This document shows positions 8,571 through 17,511 of a stretch of DNA of 43,954 nucleotides, piece after piece (position 1 is the first letter of the stretch; each line of letters begins with the position of its first letter). The notes under the pieces are model-generated. The model was not told the DNA's origin and did no database searches. It worked only from the letters and a program-made list of their open reading frames with translations. This DNA comes from Nanobdellota archaeon (GTDB lineage Archaea > Nanobdellota > Nanobdellia > PEZQ01), in NCBI GenBank assembly GCA_018220985.1, contig JAAOXS010000023.1, positions 1 to 43,954 of the forward strand, read 5' to 3'. Made by a program: the position numbers and the translations under genes.

Positions 8571-10228
8571 TTCTCACCTTCTTTCTTCTCTTCAGCAGGC
8601 TTTTCCCCTTCCTCTTTCTTAGGCGCTTCTTTCTTATCCTTACCACCATCCTCTTTTGAACCGCCTTTCTTAACCAAACCTTTAAGCTTATTCGGAATTG
8701 ACTTAATTTTTTCAGGTAATGATTTTTTTGTAGCTTCCTTTACTTTTTCATTTTTTTCTTTTTCTTCCTGACGCTCCTTAACTTCTTTAACAACATTGTC
8801 AGATTGTAATTTCACACCTTTCTCACCTAACTGGTCTTTAATACTATTAAGACGCTCTTCACTTTTTGACTTTATTTCATCAAAAGAATCCTGAGAAATC
8901 TTACCTGACTTAAATTCCCCCTCAATAGATTCCAAAAACATACGCGTACGCTCCATTTTTTCCATTAAACCTTTAACAGTCTCAGCTTCCATTTTCTTTT
9001 TAACTTGCTCCATTAATTCAGGCCCTTTAATACCACCCTCGCGCAAACGAACAACCACACCAGGAGGCTCAACTTCCCTCCGAATATTCTTCATTATTTC
9101 AGTAGCGTACACACCCATCAACCTATCAAACTTCTTTCGAGAATAATGATTGTAAATAATTAAAGTAATCATAAAAATAACAAATAATAATACAAAACCA
9201 ATAATAACAGCAACATTTGAAACGCCACTTACTAAATTAGAACTTTCAAAAGAAAGTTCTCTTGATTCTCTTAAAATTTCATTAGCATTTGATAGCGCTA
9301 AAGACGCTTCAGTATAACGCGCTGAGCGCAAATACTGGCGTGCAAATTCAATCTGAACCTCCGCTTCAGAAACAAAACGTAAAGCTTCAGTAGCATTCTT
9401 TCCTTCAAGAATTAATTTTTGAATCTCCAAACGATAATCAGCAATTTCCAACTCCAATAAATTAATATCATAATTGATTAGTTCATGTTGCCCTGAAAAC
9501 GTGTGAAGAGAAAACTCGTGATAATTCCATTCACCTTCAGAAGTTACAACCATCAATGTAAAAGGATAATCAGCAGTCTCAGCATCAGGTAAAATGGAAA
9601 TTTCCATTGTGAATGATAATTCTTGAGCTGGATTGAATTCAGGATAGCTTAATGGAGCAATAGTGAACCAGTCAGAATTCGAACCTTCAACCAAAAAAGA
9701 AACATTATGATACGTATCATCACCCGTATTTTTTATTTTTGGACGAACATACTTTGGCTTGCCTTTTTCAGCAGTTATATCTTTCTCAATATTGGATATT
9801 TGAATAGTTTCTATTAGTGTACTTTGACTTTTGGGCAGAACATAAAAACTTGCACCTGTAGAAACAGCAGTAGATGATTCATCGAAATTAACACTAACCC
9901 TCAAATAATAATTTTGAGAAATTTGTGTTGAAAAAATATAAATTTCACGGTCAAGCGTCTTACTGTAAGGCGCATCCCCTGTTGATAATGTTGAAGATTC
10001 ATACGCCCACCGTTTTCCATCTTCAGATTCAACCCAATAAGAAATAACACCCTTACTCGCGTTCCCAGAAGTTTTATTTATGTTAATTGTAAAAGGTAAA
10101 AAATCTCCTTGATAAACTTTAACATTACCTAACTCAATTGATATAATACCATCAGAAACTTCTGAAAAAACAGGGTTTACACATGTAAAAAACAACAAGA
10201 CTACCACCACTAAAAATGATTTTTTCAT
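8567..10228 (-). CDS. Signal-anchored Ig-like membrane protein with large charged cytosolic tail
   Basis: 553 residues from the ATG at 10228; a TTG two codons earlier at 10234 is less likely. Order of parts: a signal peptide ending near PVFS, two beta-rich Ig-like domains (about 25-245, the second like the NEW3/COG1470 type), a helical hairpin (about 255-330), one membrane helix (about 340-362) and then about 190 cytosolic residues. The cytosolic part is helical and ends in a Lys/Glu/Pro-rich tail. A TATA-like TTTAATAATATTG at about 10250-10262 could provide an internal promoter in the 38 bp gap. Its stop overlaps the minD start (ATGA). It is the only protein of its group here with a sizeable cytosolic domain, which makes it the natural candidate for contacting MinD; that link is inferred. 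Confidence 0.8.
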   Translation of the reverse strand: MKKSFLVVVVLLFFTCVNPVFSEVSDGIISIELGNVKVYQGDFLPFTININKTSGNASKGVISYWVESEDGKRWAYESSTLSTGDAPYSKTLDREIYIFSTQISQNYYLRVSVNFDESSTAVSTGASFYVLPKSQSTLIETIQISNIEKDITAEKGKPKYVRPKIKNTGDDTYHNVSFLVEGSNSDWFTIAPLSYPEFNPAQELSFTMEISILPDAETADYPFTLMVVTSEGEWNYHEFSLHTFSGQHELINYDINLLELEIADYRLEIQKLILEGKNATEALRFVSEAEVQIEFARQYLRSARYTEASLALSNANEILRESRELSFESSNLVSGVSNVAVIIGFVLLFVIFMITLIIYNHYSRKKFDRLMGVYATEIMKNIRREVEPPGVVVRLREGGIKGPELMEQVKKKMEAETVKGLMEKMERTRMFLESIEGEFKSGKISQDSFDEIKSKSEERLNSIKDQLGEKGVKLQSDNVVKEVKERQEEKEKNEKVKEATKKSLPEKIKSIPNKLKGLVKKGGSKEDGGKDKKEAPKKEEGEKPAEEKKEGEK

Positions 10229-10266
10229 CCCCAAAATATATTCAGGAAAACAATATTATTAAAGGT

Positions 10267-11904
10267 TTAGATAACTCCAGGACCCTCTTTTCTAAGATTG
10301 TTTAAGTACTTATTAAACAATGTTTTTTTACGTAAAAAAAACAAACCTGCAAATAAAAAAACTATGAATAACATTATTAAAAAAATAAAAGAATTATCCG
10401 AATTCTTTTCGGAAAAATACGCGTCAAACAATAATAAACTTTCATTAAGAACGATATCCACTTTCTCTTTAGCAAGGTATAAATCACTATTAACATGATT
10501 TGAAGCTTCGTCAAGAAGTATTTTCAATTCACTTATCTTAAAAACGTCTTCATCACTCTCCGAATTTGATAAAATATTATTCTCAAATATTGATAACATA
10601 ATGCTTAAATCACTGATTTCTTGAATTAATATTTCAGCATTAAGTTCTGAAGATTTAACATTAATAACCAATGATTCTTCACCCCGAGTATTTCTAACTT
10701 TAAGAATAATAAAACCTTCAGAAGAATTATCAGAAAAAAGTTTTACTAGAAAAGGAACAGTTATTCCCGAATCTAAATTTGAATAATATTTTGGGAAAAA
10801 ACTTGTAGAAAAATCAGTTGAAGTTTGTTCAAGTTTAAGTATGGTTGAAGGGAATTCATCACTAACAGAAATAACAAAAAAATGGTCTAATCCAATAGGA
10901 ATTCTTGAAAAATTACTATATTGCACAGTGAGACCTGTAAAAGTTGTTTCACAAGAACTTCGTGGATAAACTTCAACAAAAACTTTGACAATATCTTCAA
11001 AACCAAGATGAGATATTAATAATTCTGATTCATAACTTCCAGGAGATAATTCTTGAATTTCAAAACGAATATCTTTATACTCTTCAGATTCTAAAACAAT
11101 TTTATTTGAAATAATTGAAATTATAGAATTTGAAGGAAAAACACTAATGTTTAATTCTTCGAAACCCCCATTTTTTAAACGAATAGTTGAAAAATCCTTT
11201 TTATCAGGACATGTCTCAATGTAAGAATGTTGAGGCTCAACTAAAAGAAAAGGCCCTTTTCTCTCATCAAGTTTTAATAAAATACTTTTTTCAGAATTGA
11301 AAAGATTAAATGATATTTCTTTATTCTCATAAACATTACTATCAGTTATTAAAGTATATACGCCCAATGGTAAAAAATTAGAAAACCAGTAACCTTTATT
11401 AACGACACCAAAATCAACAATTTCTCCTTCAGAATTTAATAACGAAATGTTAAACGTGTGTGGGACTTCCTCACTAAATAATGATTCAACAACCAACCTA
11501 CCTAATTCAGTTCTAACAGTTACTGAAATATTCAAAACCAAAAATTGACCTTTAAAACTTGTTAATCTAATACTACCATTATACACACCCTCAGATGTTT
11601 CTTCAGGGATATTAATCTTAAATGAAACTTTTTGAGATTCTTGCGATGAAATCAAAAAATAAGTATCAAAAAAATTTATCCAATGTTCAAGTTCTCCAGC
11701 AGAAAACACTGTAAAACTTGTTGATTCATTACCTGAAAAAGCATTTATGTAAATTTCAAAATTAGTTGATGATTTTGGAATCATTGTTAATTCTATTGGA
11801 CTTTGTTCAAAAACAAGAATGGGCTCCTCTGCTTTTGCAATTAAAATCATTTGAAATATTACAAATAAAAACGAAATTATCTTAATTTTTTTAGCATCCA
11901 CCAT
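10267..11904 (-). CDS. Signal-anchored Ig-like membrane protein
   Basis: 545 residues. After an atypical N-terminus (MVDAKK) a hydrophobic segment ends in IAKAEE, a signal peptide. The ectodomain has an N-terminal NEW3/CARDB-like sandwich (about 30-130), a short carboxypeptidase-regulatory-like stretch and a second Ig-like region around 220-310. A helical hairpin occupies about 430-500, followed by one membrane helix (about 505-525) and a short basic tail. The order matches the genes on both sides: Ig-like part, hairpin, membrane helix. It starts inside the end of the upstream gene (28 bp overlap), so translation is coupled. It is likely a cell-surface complex subunit of unknown function. Confidence 0.78.
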   Translation of the reverse strand: MVDAKKIKIISFLFVIFQMILIAKAEEPILVFEQSPIELTMIPKSSTNFEIYINAFSGNESTSFTVFSAGELEHWINFFDTYFLISSQESQKVSFKINIPEETSEGVYNGSIRLTSFKGQFLVLNISVTVRTELGRLVVESLFSEEVPHTFNISLLNSEGEIVDFGVVNKGYWFSNFLPLGVYTLITDSNVYENKEISFNLFNSEKSILLKLDERKGPFLLVEPQHSYIETCPDKKDFSTIRLKNGGFEELNISVFPSNSIISIISNKIVLESEEYKDIRFEIQELSPGSYESELLISHLGFEDIVKVFVEVYPRSSCETTFTGLTVQYSNFSRIPIGLDHFFVISVSDEFPSTILKLEQTSTDFSTSFFPKYYSNLDSGITVPFLVKLFSDNSSEGFIILKVRNTRGEESLVINVKSSELNAEILIQEISDLSIMLSIFENNILSNSESDEDVFKISELKILLDEASNHVNSDLYLAKEKVDIVLNESLLLFDAYFSEKNSDNSFIFLIMLFIVFLFAGLFFLRKKTLFNKYLNNLRKEGPGVI

Positions 11905-13778
11905 GTTAAAAACCTCTTCTTAATAATTGAATTATATTCTATTAATTTATTTTTTTTCTTAAATAATATAAAAATAAAAAACATAATTAACACGCTAAAA
12001 ATTAAATAAACTAATAAATAATTTTGTTTCTCAATTGAAAAATTTTTTATTAAATCCACGAAAATAGTGAAATCTTCAGCAATTGCTCCAAGCCAAGCGT
12101 TTGCAATAAGTATATTCTCCGCGTCAAGAGCTGCTTCAACAGCAATAAGTTTTTCTTCAATTAAATTCAAATAATTCTCAGCATAAATCGTATCTCCACC
12201 CTCAATTTTAAATTTGTTAATCTGATTTTTAAAAGCATTAAAAGAAGAATTAAAATCTAAATATTCTTCGCGTAATTCATTAATAGTAAGTTCATCACTT
12301 ATAACTTCGTACACTAAAGTTCGAATAGTGCTATACGTTTGCGTTGTTAATTTAAGACTAATGTCCTTTATATTTGTCTCACTTAAAGGTTCAAGTTCTA
12401 TTAAAAAGTTTTTAGACTCGTTAATTTTTAACTCAGTATACTTATCCGGAAAAATAGAAACAGAAATGTTTTCAAAATTTTCAGCTGACAATCTTATATC
12501 AGTTAAATCAACTTCACCATCATTTTTAACACTTAAAAAAAATCGCTTAGAGTAACCCATTTTAACTATAATCCTACTCAAATCTTCTTCAGCAATGCTT
12601 GTTAATCCTTGACTTAATTCAAAATAAGTATTATTCACATTTATAAACAAATTAACAGAAGGTTTAGGTAAAGAAATTAACGTAATATTTCTTAAATCAG
12701 TAACTTCTGAAGAACCTGTTGAATCAGGTGAAAAATCACCAACCAAAACAGTTATTGGTAATGACGCATCAGACCATTTTGCATCTGCCTCAATATAACC
12801 TCCATAAATACCTCCATCCCACTTAGCTAAAACATAAATTGACACATTAACATATGACCCTGGAGCAATTTCATCAATTTCAGTATTACCCACAATCCTA
12901 AATAATTGATTATCCGTAGAATTAAGGTTTATATTTGTTTCAATACCAGTACCAACATTAGTTAATGCAACTTGAATAACGCCATCTTGCAATAAATTAA
13001 AAGTCATATATAATTGATCTGGCAACCACTCAAGTTTTGGTGTTCCCTTAAGTTCAGATGATAGTTTATGTAAAGCTTCTGAAATTTTAACACTATAACC
13101 TTTCAGCATATAACCCGTTTTTCTTATACTAAAAAGCAAATAATCATTATAATCATAAAAATGAGTATAATATATTCCATTCTCATCAGTATAACCTCGT
13201 TCATTAACACTCATATTAAAATAAACAGTTACTTTTGCGTTCTCTAAAGGTTGCCCTGCATTATCAGTGACGTTCACAAGAACACGACCAATTGAATCAT
13301 TAACTATTTGAATAGTTATATTAGTATAATTAGAAATACCTGATTCAACAACTGTAACATTAAATAACCCATTATAATTCCCTAACGTAAAATTAAAAAA
13401 AGTATCATCACTTGAATTAGTATTATTATGATCGTCTACGTAAAAAGAATCAATGTATAACGTATAATAATGCGTTTCATTAATTGAAAATGAATCTTCC
13501 CAACGAGAAAGATCACAAATTTGAGTTATGTTATCAGTAAAATTAAAAATAACATTTGTTTTCTTATTTCCCTCATATGCTGAAATATCAAATTTTCTAT
13601 AATCACTTGTACCTGGAAGCATTTTTATAAGAATTTCATCATACCCTAACAGAAAAGAATACGGTTTTTTTAATACTACCGTTGTTAAAGGTACGTTAGC
13701 AGAGTAATCAATACTACTAACAATATTAAATAAAAGAAATAAACTGACCAATAAAAGAATGCTTATTCTATACTTCAT
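11877..13778 (-). CDS. Signal-anchored surface protein with carboxypeptidase-regulatory-like domain
   Basis: 633 residues. It has a signal peptide (ILLLVSLFLLFNIVSS) and a beta-rich region with many N-x-S/T sequons. A carboxypeptidase regulatory-like sandwich follows at about 165-230 (VNVTDNAGQPLENAKVTVYF, then TDENGIY), with Ig-like domains to about 490. A helical hairpin lies at about 500-585 (acidic, 'LNLIEEKL'), then one membrane helix near 590-612 and a basic cytosolic tail. The domain order repeats that of the next two genes, suggesting duplication and divergence of one ancestral subunit. It is 2 bp from the upstream gene and overlaps the downstream one by 28 bp. Its role is probably structural, outside the cell. 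Confidence 0.78.
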   Translation of the reverse strand: MKYRISILLLVSLFLLFNIVSSIDYSANVPLTTVVLKKPYSFLLGYDEILIKMLPGTSDYRKFDISAYEGNKKTNVIFNFTDNITQICDLSRWEDSFSINETHYYTLYIDSFYVDDHNNTNSSDDTFFNFTLGNYNGLFNVTVVESGISNYTNITIQIVNDSIGRVLVNVTDNAGQPLENAKVTVYFNMSVNERGYTDENGIYYTHFYDYNDYLLFSIRKTGYMLKGYSVKISEALHKLSSELKGTPKLEWLPDQLYMTFNLLQDGVIQVALTNVGTGIETNINLNSTDNQLFRIVGNTEIDEIAPGSYVNVSIYVLAKWDGGIYGGYIEADAKWSDASLPITVLVGDFSPDSTGSSEVTDLRNITLISLPKPSVNLFINVNNTYFELSQGLTSIAEEDLSRIIVKMGYSKRFFLSVKNDGEVDLTDIRLSAENFENISVSIFPDKYTELKINESKNFLIELEPLSETNIKDISLKLTTQTYSTIRTLVYEVISDELTINELREEYLDFNSSFNAFKNQINKFKIEGGDTIYAENYLNLIEEKLIAVEAALDAENILIANAWLGAIAEDFTIFVDLIKNFSIEKQNYLLVYLIFSVLIMFFIFILFKKKNKLIEYNSIIKKRFLTWWMLKKLR

Positions 13779-13780
13779 AT

Positions 13781-14389
13781 TTATTTATTTGTAATTCGCG
13801 AATTATTAATTTTCCTTTTTAGAATAATAAACCCTACAAAAAAAGTTATCACCAAAATCATTAAAAAAAAATAAAAAATAAAATCATCAAAAAGGTAATT
13901 AAAATATGATAATTTATTAATAATTTTAACATCAATTACTAATTCTGTTTGTATGCCTGGAATTATTAAACCAGAATCCAACGGGCAAAAAGCATTAGCT
14001 GTTAATATTATTTGTTTTGAAGTACTAACTATTTCATTTTTATGTGCGCGAATAGTCACATACACCTCTTCTGAGGGTATTGGTATACCAGTTAATGGAT
14101 GAGGAACACTTGATTGTGATGAAGAAAAGTTAGGGCGTAATACTATATCATTTTCTTTATTAAGATTCACACTAATAAACAAATCAGTTTCTTCAAAAGA
14201 AATATTAACTAATGTTAAACCAGTGCCATAATAATTATACATACTCCAAGGAATAATAACTTCACCACCTGGAAAAATACTTATCTGAGTGTGTAATGGA
14301 GTACTACCAAAACTACATTTCGGCATTTCCTCTGCAAAAGCAAAACTTACAAAAAATAAAACAAACCCTAACAAAAATTTTCTAAACAT
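13781..14389 (-). CDS. Small membrane-anchored surface protein
   Basis: 202 residues from the ATG at 14389, or 208 from an ATG at 14407 that overlaps the upstream gene. The later start gives a cleaner signal peptide (MFRKFLLGFVLFFVSFAFA). The middle is a single beta-rich domain of about 130 residues with a few sequons. A C-terminal membrane helix (FFLMILVITFFVGFIIL) ends in a basic stop-transfer tail. No helical hairpin is evident, unlike the three larger anchored proteins that follow. It is transcribed between the secreted protein upstream and the 633-residue protein, 2 bp away. I do not recognise the family; membrane anchoring is clear. Confidence 0.72.
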   Translation of the reverse strand: MFRKFLLGFVLFFVSFAFAEEMPKCSFGSTPLHTQISIFPGGEVIIPWSMYNYYGTGLTLVNISFEETDLFISVNLNKENDIVLRPNFSSSQSSVPHPLTGIPIPSEEVYVTIRAHKNEIVSTSKQIILTANAFCPLDSGLIIPGIQTELVIDVKIINKLSYFNYLFDDFIFYFFLMILVITFFVGFIILKRKINNSRITNK

Positions 14390-14393
14390 TTTC

Positions 14394-15692
14394 TCAATAA
14401 GTACCATTAACTTTTACATTAATAGTTGAAGTATAATTTCCCTCCTCCAAATAACGATTAAGATATAACCACCAATAAACAGAATAAGTTGAATTTCCCT
14501 CATTAACAAATTCATCAACAACGTTAAAATCTGAAACCATTTGCGTTTTATTCCCATCACTCGAATTAGAATATGAAAGATTGCCACTACCAATTATAAT
14601 AGTACCATTTGATGTTAGAAAAGTAAGATCCTGACTGCTTAACCAAATACTTAAAGGAAAATTTGCTTCAATTGAAATGTTCATTGGAAAACCTTCAACA
14701 TTATTTGAACAAAAAGTATTATTCCCTGCATTCGCTTGAGCGAATTCATCATTAGGGTATAATAAACCAAAACAAATTGGCACACCAGATAATGTTACAA
14801 TCAAAACATCATCCCTAACTAAAACAGGAATATTAGGTGAAGGTGTTTCTTCACCAATATTTCCATTTGAATCATTAACCCATGAATTATTAATATATAA
14901 CGTGCCATATTCAGAACCGACAAATAAATTTGTTTCATAAGTACTATTTCCTCCACCACAATTACTTGTAGTATTACTTGTGGAAACATTTACAACAATC
15001 CCATTTGGGTATGTTGCTGTAATCCACGTTTGACTTATATTATATGTTCCTTTTATCACAGTGTGGTTAACACATATTGTTTTGTTAGGAGCAATTCCAG
15101 TAATGTTTACATCAGTTCCACTAATAATCGGATCACTAGTGTTATAAGTTAAATAAACCTCAACACCATCAACCATTATTATATCACCTAACTCAGCGTC
15201 TGTTGTACTCAGAACTAAATATTGTAATTTAACTCTAAAATTATTAACATGAGAAATTGTTGAAACGCTAGTTGAATAATTACCATACGTGCTTAATGAA
15301 AAAATAGGTTGTAAATTATCAACACTTATCCAAGATGACCCCCCATTTAATGAATAACTAAGTTTCACATAATCATCAGCCCAACTAATACTCGTATTCA
15401 ATCTTATTGCAAATTCAAGAGATAATATATCAATATTTTCTAACAAAATATCCTCAAAAGAAATACCATACGCTTCCCAACCCTGAAATATATTATTACT
15501 TTGAGTTGATTGCAAAATAGCTACGGAATCATCAAAAGACCCTAATAAATTTTCGGGATTTGTAATTTGTATTTGTTGTATGACATACGAATCATTAATG
15601 TACAAAGTAGTGTACTCAACAATAGCATTACCCAAACTTATGATTAACAATACTAATGGCAAAACCAAAAATAAAAACAACACCCCCCTCAT
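14394..15692 (-). CDS. Secreted beta-rich, sequon-rich protein
   Basis: 432 residues. The signal peptide is obvious (LFLFLVLPLVLLIISLGNA). Residues 25-190 look like a jelly-roll-type domain, with the phrase LSYSLNGGSSWISV typical of beta-sandwich ectodomains. Residues 190-430 contain Ig-like repeats with more than 20 N-x-S/T sequons and a few cysteines. There is no C-terminal membrane helix, so it is either free, held by partners or attached in another way. It begins 16 bp after gatE and has an AT-rich TATA-like stretch (about 15712-15724) about 20-32 bp upstream of the ATG, so it may head the envelope operon from its own leaderless promoter. Function unknown. Confidence 0.72.
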   Translation of the reverse strand: MRGVLFLFLVLPLVLLIISLGNAIVEYTTLYINDSYVIQQIQITNPENLLGSFDDSVAILQSTQSNNIFQGWEAYGISFEDILLENIDILSLEFAIRLNTSISWADDYVKLSYSLNGGSSWISVDNLQPIFSLSTYGNYSTSVSTISHVNNFRVKLQYLVLSTTDAELGDIIMVDGVEVYLTYNTSDPIISGTDVNITGIAPNKTICVNHTVIKGTYNISQTWITATYPNGIVVNVSTSNTTSNCGGGNSTYETNLFVGSEYGTLYINNSWVNDSNGNIGEETPSPNIPVLVRDDVLIVTLSGVPICFGLLYPNDEFAQANAGNNTFCSNNVEGFPMNISIEANFPLSIWLSSQDLTFLTSNGTIIIGSGNLSYSNSSDGNKTQMVSDFNVVDEFVNEGNSTYSVYWWLYLNRYLEEGNYTSTINVKVNGTY

Positions 15693-15708
15693 ATTAAGTT
15701 ATTAATGA

Positions 15709-17502
15709 TTACTTATTTTTAAGCTCTTTCTTAACAAGTTCAGCAAGTTTTTTCCCATCAACTTTACCCCTAAACTCTTTCATTAATTCACCCATAACAA
15801 CTGCAAAACCTTTAACACCACATTTTTTAACAACTTGCTTAACTTTACGATTTACCAATAAATCACTTATTGATTCATAAGAATTAATAGCTGTTTCAAC
15901 AGAGTTTCCATTTAAGACAACAGAAATTATATCCCTAACAGCTTCTTTACTAATTTTACCTTGCTTCAACGCACTGAAAATTTTTTTGTAATCCTCCTTA
16001 TTTAATTTATCTTTCCCGAAAAGAATTGTTGAAGCAATAATACGCGCATTACCAAATTCGCTGAATAAATCTTCAAACAAACTGATTTCACGGGATTTCA
16101 TGATTTGACTTGCTAACTCTTTTGTTAAACCATTACCAATTAAAGTTTTTAATTCGTTCTCAGGAGTCTGAGGGAGAGACGAATAAATATCCTTCAAATA
16201 ATCTTCAGATATTATAAATGGTTTTAAATCAGTCTCAGGATATAATCTCGCGGCACCAGGCATAGGTCTCAAAAAAGTTGTTGTTCCATTTTGAAGAGCG
16301 TTACGAACTTCTTTAGGAACACCTTTAAAACAAGCTAAAGCCCTTTCAAAAACAGATTTCAAAGATTCCCTAGCAACTATTTCATCAGCAATAACAATAA
16401 CAAACCCATCATTTTTTTTGCATAACAACATCTTCTCAAGAATTATAACATTATTAATCCCATAACGCGGAAGTTCATCAGAATGAATAATCCCTTTAAC
16501 ACCACCATAAATTTTAGCGTAATCAGAAAATTCCGTTCCTAAACGCTGATCAGGATTAATTTCTTTACCAATCAAACCTTTAAAACCTGAAAGCTTAATA
16601 GCATAACATTCTTTACCACCAATAATTTTACTTTTAGAATTAACAAACAATTTTGAAACATTTATCATATTAAAAACGGGCTTCTTATTCTTCTTAATTT
16701 CAGATTTTATTTTTAAAAGCTCTTGCTGCCTAATTATTTCATTATCAATAACTTTAGGCATACTACGTAAATCTTGAACACCCTTAATTTCAACTCTTTC
16801 ACCACCACGAATTGAAACATTAACATCCTGACGAATAGTTCCAATGCCCCTCATAGCTTTACGAGTCATACGAGTTATTAAACCAATTTTTTCAGCTGTT
16901 TCTTTAGCGTGCTGAGCACTAACAATATCTGGCTCAGTTCTTAATTCAATTAATGGAATTCCAAGACGATCCAACCTGTAAAAAACGCTTTTTGACGTCT
17001 CTTTTATTTTACGAGCAGCATCCTCCTCCAAATATAAATAAGTTATCCTAACTTTCCCTTCACTTGTTTCCACAAAACCATTTTCAGCAATAAGAGCTGT
17101 TCTCTGAAAACCACTTGTATTACTCCCATCAACAACTGTTTTTCTCATAACAAAAAATTCATCAATAGGAGTCATATTCGTCATTAAAGCCACTTGCAAA
17201 GCAGTTGTTAAAGCTTCAGAATTCACTTTGTGAGGTGGCTCCTCATCAATCTCAACTAAACAATTTTCATTATTGTAACCCTCATAAACAAAAGTTTTAT
17301 TTTTTATCTCCTCAAGCTTAGCTGCAACATCCACTTCACCTAATTCACCAGCAACAGGAGTAAGTTTTCGTTTAACACGATAATCAGGCTCATCAAACCT
17401 TAAAATTGAGGGGCATGGACAAAAAAGTTTACCAACATTTAATTGAACATGAATTTCAAGACCGCACTTAAAACCAATTTTTTTATAATCAATTCCCATC
17501 AT
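15709..17502 (-). CDS. gatE: Glutamyl-tRNA(Gln) amidotransferase subunit E
   Basis: 597 residues, slightly shorter than typical GatE (about 620-630). It starts with the GatB/GatE N-terminal signature (CGLEIHVQLN), carries the EEDAARK loop and VKGVQ-type motif, an AspRS-like GAD insertion in the middle (GGVKGIIHSDELPRYG) and the PGAARLYPETDLKP motif, and ends with the helical YqeY-like tail that contacts tRNA. With GatD it converts Glu-tRNA(Gln) to Gln-tRNA(Gln), the archaeal route to glutamine codon reading. It lies 9 bp downstream of gatD in one transcript. A second ATG at 17499 is equally possible. A tRNA-Gln with the A1-U72 pair this enzyme family recognises is present at 26623. Confidence 0.97.
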   Translation of the reverse strand: MMGIDYKKIGFKCGLEIHVQLNVGKLFCPCPSILRFDEPDYRVKRKLTPVAGELGEVDVAAKLEEIKNKTFVYEGYNNENCLVEIDEEPPHKVNSEALTTALQVALMTNMTPIDEFFVMRKTVVDGSNTSGFQRTALIAENGFVETSEGKVRITYLYLEEDAARKIKETSKSVFYRLDRLGIPLIELRTEPDIVSAQHAKETAEKIGLITRMTRKAMRGIGTIRQDVNVSIRGGERVEIKGVQDLRSMPKVIDNEIIRQQELLKIKSEIKKNKKPVFNMINVSKLFVNSKSKIIGGKECYAIKLSGFKGLIGKEINPDQRLGTEFSDYAKIYGGVKGIIHSDELPRYGINNVIILEKMLLCKKNDGFVIVIADEIVARESLKSVFERALACFKGVPKEVRNALQNGTTTFLRPMPGAARLYPETDLKPFIISEDYLKDIYSSLPQTPENELKTLIGNGLTKELASQIMKSREISLFEDLFSEFGNARIIASTILFGKDKLNKEDYKKIFSALKQGKISKEAVRDIISVVLNGNSVETAINSYESISDLLVNRKVKQVVKKCGVKGFAVVMGELMKEFRGKVDGKKLAELVKKELKNK

Positions 17503-17511
17503 TTTTTTTTT

